From contig CAVNZM010000009.1 in NCBI GenBank assembly GCA_963693365.1, positions 186,001 through 250,000 of the forward strand: a stretch of DNA of 64,000 nt, written 5' to 3'. The translations under genes were made by a program, and so were the position numbers. Of this stretch, positions 37,426 through 50,080 are shown in pieces. Under the pieces are notes generated by a model. It was not told the DNA's origin. It was given only the letters and a program-made list of their open reading frames with translations, and did not search any database. Every line of letters starts with the position of its first letter. Within the stretch, counting starts at the first letter, position 1. The DNA comes from Amoebidium appalachense (taxonomy: Eukaryota; Ichthyosporea).

Positions 37426-37932
37426 GGGGGGGTTAACAGCATATTTATAATGTGTCCTAAAGAGCCTTTGAAGTCAGTCAAATGAATAAACAACACAACT
37501 GGTCTTTGCGTCGTGCGCGGTGCAGTGCGCCTTTGAGTGCTCAGTATGTGTGCGTGCATTAACCAAAACTCGCTCTTCAAACATATGTTCTTCTATATGT
37601 TAGTGAGCAATGAGCTTGAGGTATCAGAAACTTGATCGGACGCGGGAAGGCAGGCGCCGGGGGAAGGGGGGGGGGGGGGGGGGGGGGGGGGGGATTAGGA
37701 TGTGTTACGCTGTTCGAAGTTCATATTCACAAGGAGACAACCCAGATTTTGCAGAAAAGAGCACCACCAGAGAGAATGCATCGTGATAAGAGCCTCTCTT
37801 CGCAGGAGGGGGGGGGGGGGGGGGGGGGGGTATAATGTGTCCCAGTGCGGAGTGCATATTCATAGCGTGGCAACACAATGCAGATTTGCCAAGAAAGCGT
37901 ATACAAGGAATATGCACCATAATCAGAGCCCT
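37287..37932 (+). repeat. Three G-run-headed short elements, family D
   Basis: Three related units (about 37287-37380, 37694-37803 and 37828-37932) each start at a long G run with T(A/T)(G/A)NATGTG. They share a centre like ACAACACAATGCAGATTTGC and end near ATAAGCAGAGCC before another G run. Relatives lie at 22819-22965 and, inverted, 61925-62040. Confidence 0.6.
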
Positions 37933-37975
37933 GGGGGGGAGGGGGTTTTGGGGGGGGGGTGTTGATTGAACTCAC

Positions 37976-39595
37976 CACTTCTACGTGTTCAGGCAGATGG
38001 CCGAGATCCCAAGGACAATCCTCGGGAACGTGCAGCTCCCGTAGGGAGGGATGGCCCGTCAGACACAGCAAATCGCTCACTTGGGGCAGGTCTTTAAGTG
38101 CCAGCCCTGTCATGGTTGTGCACTGCGAGAGTGCGCTGATGTCGGCGAGGCCTTGACAAAAAAACACAAAAAGGTGTTTCAGCGGTAGACCGGCCAGCGG
38201 GGCAAGTGTGCTGACGCCTTGCAGGAACGAAAAGCCGGCGCGAAGTAGCTGTTTGCACTCGGATAGGGGTTGGAGTGACGTGAACGTACCGGCTTTGTTG
38301 AGAACAATGCTTTGGAGGTTGGCTAGGGCGGCGAGTGGTTCAATGGAAGGAAGCTCGCAACACTGAACTTTGATGTGCCTCAGTTGTGTGCACGTCCTCA
38401 CCCAATCGATGTTGTCTACCTTCGAATCGATTAATTCGAGAAATTTGATTGGGCTTCCCGCTAATGCGGTGACATCCCTGTTAGGTACGGAATCACCGAC
38501 GAGCTCGAAAAAACCCAACCGTACGGTCTGGAGGCTTGGATGGGAACAGGGCTGACCCAGGGAGGCGATTTCGATGTCGCTCCCACGCAGATGTTGCAGG
38601 TTTGGAAAACCGGCACGGCTTGTCGCAATCGTTCAAATGAATCGTGGTTAGGTTGGTTATGCCCAAAGGAGCGAGTCTTGACACCTGCTGGCACGCATCA
38701 CCCTCGAGGTACACCATGCGTAGCGTGTTGGCAGACCCGGCCAAGAACCCAACATCCAGCGTGCAAACACCGTCCTCTGTGTAATGCAACAGGGAAACAT
38801 CGACAAGCCCCACGCTCTCACCCGTCACCCCCGCCACGTCCATAATCTTAACGGTGCGTAGCGTCGGGTGGGCGGGAAAGTTCCGAACTTGAACGGTGGC
38901 GCCAAAGTCCGCCTCGAGAGAAAGGGTGGAAAGGTGCTTGGGGAAAGATCCAAAACCGGGACGGCGATATTGCTCAGAGCCAACCGGCGCAGGTTTGTAA
39001 GCGCGCTAAGGAACGATACTGCGTCTTGGTATAGGTCATCCCTGTCGAAGCCCGAAACAGAAAAATCAAAACCGCGAATTTTCGGCGCACACTGAAGGAC
39101 GGATTCTACCGCGGCGTTTGCAGCACCAAACACGACCATCTTGTCCGTTTGTAGAAGTGGCCTAGAACCGCGGACCGATTTGGGCCAGTTAAACCCGTCA
39201 ACAACCAGGCTGTGAAGACTGGGACAGCGATCCCACAGAAACGAAACAAACGCCGCCTCTCAGGCCGCATCTCGCCGAATACGCCCGTCAGGTGCACGCA
39301 ACTCCACGGTGAGCTCCCTCAACTGCGCACCCCTCCTCATTAACACTGGCCGCACCAGAGCTTCCAAATCTCTCATATAGTCCTGGCTTGACACTTCGCA
39401 TTCAACTTCCAAACGGGTCAGGTTTGGAAGCGACAAAACCGAAACGGCAAATGTGGCGGTCTGAAAAGACCGTGCGGCACCGTCAGTGCCGTCAAAATGG
39501 GCCACATTCACCTGCACACCACTAATCGCCTCTGCCCACGCGTTAATAAACAGGATGAGGGGATGCGCCCACGACTCAGACAGCCCCATATCCAT
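37976..39595 (-). pseudogene. Leucine-rich-repeat protein, disrupted reading frame
   Basis: Seen: conceptual translation gives at least fifteen LRR-like units (e.g. LPNLTRLEVECEV, LANLQSIVLNKAG, LPLKHLFVFFCQGLADISAL) over about 530 residues with no intron inside. Three lesions break it: a TGA at 39260-39262 between two matching halves of one frame, a one-base shift near 38945, and another near 38615. Each restores LRR sequence in a different frame. A GTGAGT donor follows at 37975. Inference: a decaying member of an LRR family, or a gene with uncorrected indels. UGA is a true stop in PCYT2 and ZRANB3, so recoding is unlikely. No known LRR subfamily is recognised. Confidence 0.7.
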
Positions 39596-39760
39596 TCATA
39601 TCCCGTGTCCCCCCCTCTCCCCCCCCCTCCCCTCTCTCCCCGGCGGTGGCTCTTCCCTTTCACCCTTTGTTTCTCCAAAAAAAAAAAAAAAAAAAAAACT
39701 CCGTCCCCCCTTCCGGCCACACAGTTGCAAATTCCCACTACCTTTGAACCCTGAGCCAAG

Positions 39761-39761
<1 letters not shown>

Positions 39762-39820
<59 letters not shown>

Positions 39821-39865
39821 CCCCCCCCCCCCCCCCCCCCCCCTCCCCCCCCCCCCCCCCCCCCC
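39762..39865. repeat. Very long poly-C tract with rare interruptions
   Basis: About 100 almost pure C, interrupted by two T, lie upstream of the LRR pseudogene. It is preceded by an A run at 39677-39698. A T run followed by a G run lies at 40107-40151, and purine-rich DNA continues to 40570. Confidence 0.9.
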
Positions 39866-40119
39866 GCCCACCTTGCCTCCCTCCTCCCCTCAAACACCCA
39901 CCCACCCACCCACACAAACACACACCAGACCCCTTTCGACTCCTCCCCGCCTTACAGCACACCCCCAGGGCTGTGGTGATATAGACAAACAGGAGTTGGG
40001 AAGGGCCGTAGGAAGGGGGCTGGGTGGGTGGGGGGGGGGGGAAGGGGGGGCGCAAGAACAACGATATGGGAACTAAAAGATGTTCCAAGGAAGGAGGTGT
40101 GTGCTTTTTTTTTTTTTTT

Positions 40120-40150
<31 letters not shown>

Positions 40151-40540
40151 GGATTAAGGGGAAGACAGGGAGGGATGGCAGAGAACAAGAGCGGGAGCGA
40201 GAAAAGAGGAAAAAGGAAAGTGAGGGAGGGCGGGTGCGAGGGAGGGAGAAAATGACAGTGGGAAAGATATATACAGAAAGAGGAAGTCATGGGGAAGGCA
40301 GAGACCGGTAGAGAAGAAGAGCCACAGAGAGAGTGAAGGTAAGGGGGGGGGACGGGGGGACGGGGGGAAGCAGGGCAGGACGGGGGGGGAGAGACAGAAG
40401 GAGGGCGGAGAGGAGGGAGGCAGGGAGGGAGCGGAAGAGGGAGAGAAGGAGAGAGATAGAGGGGGGCCGATGGGTGAAGGGGGGCGGGGAGGGAGGGAGG
40501 GAGGGGGGAGGGAAGAGGAAGGGAGGAACGGGGGAGGGGA

Positions 40541-40575
<35 letters not shown>

Positions 40576-40884
40576 CCAACCTTTGCTGTCTGCGGGCTCT
40601 ATGGGCCTGGCCACGTGAGGCCATGGTGGCACCGTGCAGCCGCCTGGGCGGTTGGGTTGGTGCACGGGAGAAGGGCGATGGCAGGGCGGGCTAACTGCCC
40701 CTTGCTGATTTGTTGTTCGTTTTCACGTCAATGCCTATTGTATGTAACAGTATATACCACTATCGCTAAATCCATAGTCTTGCGGGTAATAAGACTGCAT
40801 TAATTACGAACACGATTGAGGCAAGCGGAAGTGTCACGGTGAGACGGTGACTACGCACCCACTCGCAACTCGCACTGTGACAGA

Positions 40885-40975
40885 GCAAATTTTTGGCGCC
40901 AAAAGGTGTCCACTTGCTTTTTGCCGCGAATTTTAGGTCAGCCAATCAGCTTGGCGCAAAAACGCGCACCAAAAT
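40885..40975 (+). promoter_or_regulatory. Promoter-like region of the MINPP1 gene: E2F-type palindrome and CCAAT box
   Basis: A 14-bp perfect palindrome TTTTGGCGCCAAAA (40891-40904), a GCCAATCAG CCAAT box at about 40940 and a second GGCGCAAAAACGCGC E2F-like site lie 130-220 bases before the proposed start at 41105. Confidence 0.45.
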
Positions 40976-41104
40976 TTGAAATTTTGACTCCAGCGGTTGC
41001 AACCTGCCGCGGCCGGGAACACAAACAAAATGGACCACTTCAAACAGACCACACACGTCTCAATCCAACAAAGGTCACATAGACAACTCGATATCCCATC
41101 GAAC

Positions 41105-41562
41105 ATGATGCAAACACCCATATTTACGCTGGCCCTAGCATGGGGCGCCTTGTGGGCGGAAGTGTTCCCCTCCGAGCTGCTCAGGACCACGTTGGGCCAC
41201 CAAGACACCCTACATACTGGCCGCAGCGGAACACGGGCACGCACACACCAACCCCAGACACGTGCACAACTGTGCTCATCGAGGTACTTGGCACATGTGT
41301 GTATATGGCACATATGGCACATATGGCTAAATGTGTGTATATGGCACATATGGCACATATGGCACATGTGTGTATATGGTAATGCACGTGCAAAATATCC
41401 CACACACGCGCACACCCACATGCTGCTCCTAGTCACGCATTTATTAGCCATTGTGTATGCAGTCATATGCGTGCATGTCTCGCATCTATGCATACGCATG
41501 TGGTGAATCGACACGGCAGAAGAATGGGGAGGACGGTGGGCAGCCGGGCGGGCCCCTCTTCC

Positions 41563-41600
<38 letters not shown>

Positions 41601-42220
41601 CTCCCTCCCCCTAATAAGGCCCCGTTTTGACCCCTTCATGATGACCAAGACCTTCTCATAGCTCACATACATAGTAATTACAGTTACGGTTTGCCAGAAA
41701 TATTATATCCGACTGGCGGCTACTACAGAAGGCAATACTATATAGGATACACTAACACGCCATGGCCATATCCGGAATTTCGAATACCGCGTCCTACATC
41801 GCAGGGAAATGATAACGCCCAATCTTGAATTTTTTGTGATTATCGAAACCAAGGATGTTAGAGAGCATGTGCACCAACCACAGCCGGACTTGAATGGAGG
41901 CAGGCAGGCTCAAAAGGTACCAACGCAAGGGGACAGCTTTGCTTGGCAAGATTTTTCAAAACCCTAGGTACAATAAGCTCAACCACACTAGGGCTGTGGA
42001 AGTCGAATCGCATTCAAGCTCAACGTTATGTTTCACACATGAACACGTGCCACATTGTATTATTTTGATTCATATGTTCAACAACTTCATGAAATATGAT
42101 ATGATGTGGGTACACAACATGTAGCCACCACAAAAACTATGCTGATGCATAAACATGTGCACACATGCACACGCACACGCAAACGCACACACACACATGC
42201 ACGCACACGCACACACGCAT

Positions 42221-42283
<63 letters not shown>

Positions 42284-42672
42284 CACAGGGCCTCGCACGG
42301 CATGGCAGCCGCCAACCATCCCTGAGTGACCTCACGACCCTCCAAAATTGGTGCAAGACTCTAGGTACGGTGTTCCTGCCACCCATGATTTATTTCCAAT
42401 ATTTCTCAAGTTACCTTGGTGAGGAACGGTTAGCATTCTTTATTTGTATCCATTTTGCAAAAGTTGGAGCCCATGGTGTCTGAAGCTCGGGTGACTTGTA
42501 TTCATGACACAACTTTTACTAACTCTGTTCCACACACCTACGCCACACGCGTGACACAAGTGCACCGAACGCAAGTGCACCGAACGGAAAGGTAGCCCTA
42601 CGTATGTCGTAATTTCAGACACTTTAATCTCCTCACCTTCCCTCCTCTGCCCTCCTCCCCCTCCCCCCTCCC

Positions 42673-42713
<41 letters not shown>

Positions 42714-45402
42714 CTCCTCTCTCCAGCCTTCACCCACACCAGCCCATATCAGTGAGTCCCTCAAAAGTGCGCTACGTCTGCATATGTGCATACCGTCCTC
42801 CCCCCTCCCCTGCTCTTTCCTTTTCCTTTTTCCTTTTGCGGGCAAAGAAAAAAGAAGAACCGATGCTGCTAGCAGAATGCCTGCACATTTCCCTGTTGGT
42901 TCGGATCACCTTCTCTTGCATCCTGATATTTTCGTGCTCCCCTAAGTAGAAGCATTTAGACTGCAAAAGTGCACACGAAGTCATGTGTGTAGATATCCCA
43001 ACATTTCAAACCCGGAAATAAATCGTTGAACCCTCTCATTCAAACCGCCAACCCCTTCCAGCCCCCCAGACAAGTATGCCAGCACGCTCCAATCAAAAGC
43101 ACGTGCATGGGTGAGCACGTGATCCATGCGCTATTCGATTGGCCAGCTGGAGCAGCTGATGCCCTTGGGCGAGGAGGAGCACTATCTGACTGGCCAGCGC
43201 CTGTCACGTGCTTTCCCGCAGGTCTTTGCAGCCCCCTACCAGCCCACCCACTAAGATGTCACTGAGTTCTCCCGCACCGGTGTCAGGTACTGCCAGTACA
43301 TGCCAAACTGCCCCCCCCCCAAAGCAAAAAAAAAAATCCCCAATAACCCCCCTCCCCCCTCCCCCCCCTCCCCACAGCCAACAATGCACATCCTCCCCCC
43401 CCTCCCCCCTCCCCCCCCCCCCCCCCCCTGCGTCACCAACCATGCTCCAGGAAGAAAAAAGACCTGATCTGTTGTGGGCGTAGCCCGTGCGATATATGTA
43501 CGCCCCTTTTGTTCGCTAGCAGCGCACAACGCCGCTTAGCCCCCATTCCTCCCCTTTTCAATGACATATGACCCTGCAGATTGGATCATGTGCCCTTTTA
43601 CTGCCCACGCCACAATCCCCCCCCCCTCCCTCCCCTCATTTCGCCCCCACCTCCCTCCCCTCACACGCACACACACCGTAAACACACACAAAAAAAAAGA
43701 AACAAAGAAAAGAAAAACGAAAAAAAGAAAGAATACCCTACCGCTTGCAGCATGTGTAACACACACACTGAAGTACGAGGCACGGCTATCACATTGGATG
43801 TGTGCAGCCTCCATACCTTCCATCCCTCCAACCCCCCTCCTCCTACCCCTCACTCCTGCCAACCACCAATGTCGCCCCTCTTGCTACCCTTCCCACCCAA
43901 ACCCCCCCCCCTGCCCCCCCTCCCTCCCCCTCCTCCGCCGCCCCCCCCCCCCCCACCCCCCCCATCTTCCCACCCAGCTAACAGCCCACATCAGTGCACA
44001 GGTCGTTGCATACGGGCTATTTAAAGGCAAGGGCCATCTTGGGGATGGGAGGTACCAGCCCGTTGATGCGTACAGCGAGAGCAGAGACCGTGACGTCATG
44101 ATCCTGTTCTACGACATGTGCCCGGCATACACATATCTGCATAGCGGCACACTGGATCCACAGGCAAAGGGTGGGTGGGCCTTGTGATAGGCATGTTCTC
44201 TTTTTTGTGGTGTGGGTTGGTTGTCTTTGTGGCAGCCCGGAGGAGGGGGATGTTTGTGTGTAGGGTTGTGTGGTGATAGCAATGGTGGTTTGAGAGTGAC
44301 AGGGGGGGGGGGGGGGGGGGGGGGGATTTTGGTTACTCTGTGTGTGTGAATGTGTGTTAGCGGCGGTCGGCAGGTGGTTAAGTGCTTGTGTGTGGGCAGC
44401 CAAATGAGCTGGTGGGGCTTTCACAAGCAAGGAAGGTACGTGGTGTGGTGCTGTAATCTATGCCCGGCACTAGTCTAAGCAGTGTATTCCCACCCTTAGA
44501 TGACAAAATGCTGCACGAGCAGGAGGCCTTCAAGACTGGCCTCTTGATGACGTCGCTGGCCCACAACATGACCCTGGCCCTGGGCCTGGAGGGGTTCTAC
44601 AACATCACAAGGACGTACGTGTGGGTGTGTGTGTGTGGTGTGTGTATGTGGAGAGGGGGGGGGGGGGGCGGGGAGGGGGTTTTGACTTTTTTTGTTATGC
44701 CTATGCCATGACAGCGCTCAGAAAATGTGGTGGGGGGGTGGACTATAAGGGGCAGGGCAGATTATTAGTCGGAGTGGGAGGCATGAAAGGGATTGGTGCA
44801 TAGGGCTGGGATGAGAAAGGAGTCCTTTTGGGATATGAGGGTGAAGCCCATGAAAAGAACTTATATATGGCCACTGGACCGGTGCCGCGCCAAAAAAAAA
44901 GGATTGGGGACGGGGTGGAGGGGGGGGGGGGAGAGGGGGGGGGGGGGGGGGGGGGAGGTGGGTGGGGGGTGGGGGGGGGGGAAGGGGCGAGGTTTCAGTG
45001 CAGGGACACGGGTCGTGCATGCACACACTTGTTCTCAATGTAGGTGTGCCTGTGGGGTTGATGACGTCAGCAAGATGGAGGTGACATGAGAGGAAGACGG
45101 GAGGACTCGTATGCATACGGGAGGAAAGGGCGGGTGGCGGAGAGGGGGAGTGCATGCGTATATTGGGGGAGAGCCTCAGGGGGGGGGGAGGGGGAGAGGC
45201 CGCACTAGGCCAACAGTCGGCACACGGCCAGTTGGCAGTCGGCCTGAGAGGAATGGCCAGCAATCACCCTCACTCACCATCATAGTTCAGTTCCCCCCCT
45301 ACTCCCCCCCCCCCCCCCCCCACACGCACACATGCACCCACACCCACCCACCCACACAGGCACACACGCATGCACGCACACACCCACACACACCCACACA
45401 CA

Positions 45403-45443
<41 letters not shown>

Positions 45444-45463
45444 ACACACACACACATACACAA

Positions 45464-45521
<58 letters not shown>

Positions 45522-45638
45522 CTCACGGCCGTGTGTCGTGCCTGTGCCTTTGACAGCCTAATGGACCGCAACACCAGTGAGTGGTGCACCCTACTGGGCC
45601 TAGCGGGCATGCAGATACTCGACTACTATGAGGGTATG

Positions 45639-45683
<45 letters not shown>

Positions 45684-47701
45684 AAAAAAAAAAAAGAAAC
45701 AGTGTTGTAGCTAAATGGCATATGATGTGCCTCTGTTGCTCGAAAAATACACCTGAATGACCCGTATTCTTACCCCCCCCCCCCCCCCTCCCCCATCACT
45801 TCCCACCCCCCAATTGAACTTACCACCACCATGTATCCTACACCAGGGGGACCTGGGCCTTTCCTGCCCACAGAACCCCCCCCCCTCTTCCCCCCCCCCC
45901 CCCTCCCTCCCCCCACCCACACTCCCCTCCACCATTCTCCCCCCCCCCCCTCCCCCCATCCTCCCTAACCCCCTCCCCCTCCCTCTCCCCCCCCCCCCCC
46001 CCCCCTCCCCCCCCCAGCGAGTCCTTCCCCCAGCCCCCTCACAAGCCCCCTAAATATAGCCACTTATGAATGCCTTTACACTCATCCACTGCCCTTAAAC
46101 CCTTGGACCTGCATTCATGTGCATACACCACAGCACTTGCCCAACACGATGAAAGGTGGACACAGAGAAGCTTTAGACCTTTCTAGTTGGCACCAGTCAC
46201 CACTACCACACAGACACCCACTCACCCTACACCCACTCCCCCCAGACCTCAAGCAGTACTATAAGCTCTCCTACCCCCATCCAATCAACTATCAGATTGC
46301 CTGCCCTCTTCTCTCCTCTATGATCCAAAACATGGACGCCAAAATCGGTAAATTCACTGTGTGGCCCTGAAACTCACAGCTCTTCTCCCCCCCCCCCCTC
46401 CCCCCCGCCCCTCCCTCCGGCCCGTCCCCCCCCCCCCCCCCCCCCCCTCCCTCCCGCCCTCTCCGCCTCTCCCCTTTCTTCCCTCCCACACACCCCTTCC
46501 TCCCGTCCTCCCCACCTTCTCTCCCCCCTACTTGTTACCCCCCCCTTCTTACGTTCATCCTCTTTTGATGACGGAGAACCACCAATGATAATCTGTTACC
46601 TTTCTCCCCGAAGAGTTATATAAACCCCCTCCTGACCGGCCCAAACTTCTTCCCCCCCCCCCACCCCCCCCCCCCACCCCCTTCCCCTTTCTCCCTTCCC
46701 CGTCATTCTCCCCTCCTCCCCCACCCTACTCACTCATTAAAATATTCCCACCCACCCACTCACAGCCAACACCACCGATCGTCGAGCCAGCCTCCGCTTT
46801 GCACATGCAGAGGCCCTCCTGCCCCTCCTCACCCTCCTAGGCCTAGACAGACAGGCACACAACCTCACGGCCAGGGTCACCCTCCCAGACATCAATGCAC
46901 GTGTTTGCCGCACGAGCACTATCAGCCCATTGGCTGCCAATGTCATGCTGGTGCTGTACACGTGTGAGAAAGGTATGTAGAGGCCCAAATTCAATTCTCA
47001 ATCCCCTCCCCCCTCCCCTCCCCCCCCCCTCCCGGCCGCCGGAGCCTAATTTATGCATGAACAACAGTCTCCCCCTCCCCTATCCCTTCCCCCCTCCTCT
47101 CTCCTCCCACTCCCCGGCCTTCACGTCCAGCCATATAGGGTCAACACACATGCACACACACACGCACACACACGTGTACACACCCAAGCACATGCCCACA
47201 CGCACATGCACACACAGGCCAGACAAGCAGACACACGCAAGCAGACACACAATTGCGCACGCATGCAAGCACACACACACACACAAGCACAAGCACATAC
47301 GCACGCGCACACGCGCACACACACAGATAAACACAAAACCGCACGGAGAGGGAGGGGAAGAGGAGGGAAGGGGGTGGGGAGGGGGGGGGGGGGGGGGGGA
47401 GGGGGGGGGGGGGGAACAGAGAGAGAAAGAGACTGGAGTATCTCGCCACACAAGCTACCAACTTTTGCACGGATTTAAGTAGATTGGGGGTATTATTGGC
47501 AAACAGCCCCCAAAAATAACCACGAATTTAGTTGGATACAGTCGTCATACTTTCGTACTTCCACCGGATTTCTTTTTAATTTTTTTTTCCATAAAGGCGG
47601 CGTATGCTACTACCAGGCCTTCTATATTTGCACGAGTTCAACCCGAGGCACATATGAACACCAAAACCAGCACACCGGTGCATGCATGCCCCTCCCCAGT
47701 A

Positions 47702-47751
<50 letters not shown>

Positions 47752-48331
47752 CCCCCCCCCCCCCCCCCTCCCCCTCCCCCCCCGTCCGCCCCCCTCCTAA
47801 ACCACCACCACCACCACCGCATACACATCCGCTCATACAAAGAAGAACCGCCCGTCTACACACCCACATCCCCACCTAAAACCTTCACAGGTTTGGTTGC
47901 TTCCGGCCAGACAATCCATAGTGTTGCACAAATGCACTCACGTGTGCACACCTTCACTGCCTTGCACCCCATCAACCCACACGCTAACTTTAACGCACCA
48001 GCCAATAGACTCACACCTTTAAAAATTATAACTTTCAGGAGAGCCAATGGTCAAGCTCCTCCACAACGAGAAAGAACGCATCCTACCGGGCTGCAGTGAC
48101 ATCTACTGCCCATACAGCACATTCAGAGCAACATATCAAGCCACCGTCGCTAACTGCAATTTTACGCAAATATGCACCGCAAACATAAACGGGAACGGGG
48201 GTGAAAATTCAACCAACAGCACAGGATATGCATCCAGTGGCCACCTATTGCAGCCAATCAGCACACTTCATTTACATTTGGGGGTGCTGGTGCTGGTGGG
48301 GTTGTTGGGGCGTGCCTTCATGCATATGTAG
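41105..48331 (+). CDS. MINPP1: MINPP1-like multiple inositol-polyphosphate phosphatase (apparent frame lesions)
   Basis: Seen: exons 41105-41283, 42289-42364, 43070-43110, 43147-43286, 43995-44170, 44500-44618, 45522-45633, 46246-46347, 46766-46972 and 48039-48331 (TAG), all in phase from 41283 on. Hallmarks are a signal peptide ([18 protein letters not shown]), the phosphatase loop [30 protein letters not shown], and the catalytic [12 protein letters not shown]. The C-terminus is Ser/Asn-rich and ends in a hydrophobic helix ([14 protein letters not shown]), suggesting a GPI anchor or TM. Known: MINPP1 dephosphorylates InsP5/InsP6 in the ER or outside the cell. Odd: exon 1 carries family-like sequence in three successive frames (signal peptide, then TKTPY, then CTTVLIE). 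A TAA at 43252-43254 sits where family members usually have an aromatic residue. It is either a recent pseudogene or has base-calling indels. Confidence 0.85.
45305..45520. repeat. (CA)n compound microsatellite ending in a 3' splice site
   Basis: A poly-C run (45304-45320) is followed by about 200 bp of CA repeats that run into the AG before the exon at 45522. Confidence 0.9.
47702..47785. repeat. Poly-C tract in MINPP1 intron
   Basis: About 80 bases of nearly pure C. Similar tracts lie at 45642-45673 (followed by A), 45979-46014 and 46429-46447 in neighbouring introns. Confidence 0.9.
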
Positions 48332-50080
48332 ACTGCAATTAGAGGTGCATGCGGGGTTTTAGCCACTACGAGACGCAACTTAGCGTAAATGGGTTAGTTT
48401 TGCGTTTTCTTGTTTTTAAGGTTTACCGGTACCGCGGAAGTGTGATGGTTTTGTCGTGCTGACAGGAATTAAGGTGCATGGTGTGTGCACGTGCCGGTCC
48501 CAAATGAATAAATTTACTCTGCACGGTGTGCCGTACGGTATACATCCTTGCTTTGCAATCTATCGCCTATGTATGGTCATGTCGACTTGTACAAACCCCG
48601 CACATGTGCACACACACACCAGAGAACACACCAATAATGCATACATCTCATACCTAGTAACTAAAGTTATGTTGGGCCATGCTTGACAGACTCGCACATA
48701 TCATGGGTTAAACCCTCAAGTGTTGTGGCATGTTGCAATGAACACCATGTGTATCAACACGTGCAATGCACGTGATGTGACAAAAGCACAAGCCTAATCG
48801 AGCTATTATGATACTTAGGTGTCGTGACCCAAACGAGTCATCCGCAAGCAACATTGAATGAGGCACACACAATACTAATATTGCAAACTCAAAGGCATAC
48901 TCACCCCACATGTGTGTTTGTGTGGCACACACAATATTAAGACAAAATATGTAATGCAAAACTTGTTCAGGTACACACACAGTACATGTGTACTGCACAC
49001 GATGAACAGCAAACATATAGTCTTGTCTTTCATGCCGTACCGTAATACACATGTCTCTGCCTAACCAGACACCGTGTAAGCAGGCACACGACTCGGTCCA
49101 CGTGTACCGAGTGTTATGAAATTCTTAGCATATATATATATATGTTTGCCTGAGTCGCACGGTCAAAACCCCTCCCCCCCCAATTTGTCAACACGTGTAC
49201 ACTCTGTACATCACGGCACAATTCTATAAAACCAACAAAAAGTAGGAATATAGGATTATTGCTTGTGAGAGGGGAACAACAACAACAACAACAAAACGTT
49301 TAGACACATTATGTATTTGCCACGGAAAATACATCATGATACAAACTGAAAATTCCCTTTTGCTTGTGGACTGTGCAGGCATGGTGCAAAACATTCACTT
49401 ATCACCACAACAACACAATGTACGACTGGCACACAAGCAACAACAGCCTTGTTTGAGCAAACCCCTGCAGGGTCACATATGCCCGTCAGGGGCAGCCCGC
49501 TCCCACAAACAACATGAACAGTGCCCATGTACAGTGTGCGGGAGGGGATGGGGTAATTGCTTCTGCTTGTGATTTGTGTGTAGTTGGGCGCACTGAATTC
49601 CCACATGTGTGTGTTTCTGTGTTCGTTACTGTGAACTGAAGGCCTACGAACGACAGATTGAAGGATATGGTGAGGGCCAAAAACAAAAAACAAACAAAAA
49701 TCATATGTAGCCACAAAACAAACATGTTCTCTGTGATGCATGGACAGCTGAACACGGAACACACGGTACAAATGCAACAACACACACATACGGCCTACAG
49801 AAAGAAACACAAACACAAGATGGGACGGGCAGTGTGGTATAATGTGATGTGAGCTGTAAAGTAATGTGTGTACAGGTACAAGGTATAACGGAGCATGCAT
49901 GCATGCAGGAGGACAATCAACACAGTCAAGGTACAGCATGAGGTGTCAGAGAACAAAGCAGGTTCATGTGGTTGGGCGTAAGGCGATGGGTGAGGAGGTG
50001 GAACGGCAAATGCATTTCCTCCTCCGCAAAATGACACGACACATGTATGGCCTTCATGCCGAGACGTCCTACGAATTTAT
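48332..50080. other. Convergent spacer between MINPP1 and RPS20
   Basis: AATAAA at 48507-48512 is a candidate MINPP1 poly(A) signal. A short (AT)n lies at 49134-49142 and (CAA)n at 49276-49294. Otherwise it is unique, Cys/His-codon-rich TG/CA-biased DNA. A 201-codon open frame on the minus strand (49334-49939) shows no domain and is not called. Confidence 0.5.

Noticed and set aside
39260-39262. UGA read as Trp in the LRR gene (alternative genetic code)
   Set aside because: UGA is the genuine end of PCYT2 and ZRANB3 at family-expected positions, and two further frameshifts in the LRR locus argue for decay.
41284-41380. ATATGGCACATATGGCAC direct repeats as a regulatory array
   Set aside because: Short imprecise tandem repeat right after the MINPP1 exon 1 donor; nothing beyond simple-sequence slippage is supported.
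43252-43254. UAA as a sense codon in MINPP1
   Set aside because: UAA ends the uS10 and Mpv17-like genes at the expected positions, and no other in-frame UAA was found in a well-aligned exon.
49334-49939. 201-codon minus-strand open frame in the MINPP1/RPS20 spacer
   Set aside because: Cys/His/Val-rich composition follows the local TG/CA bias; no domain, signal peptide or splice partner seen.
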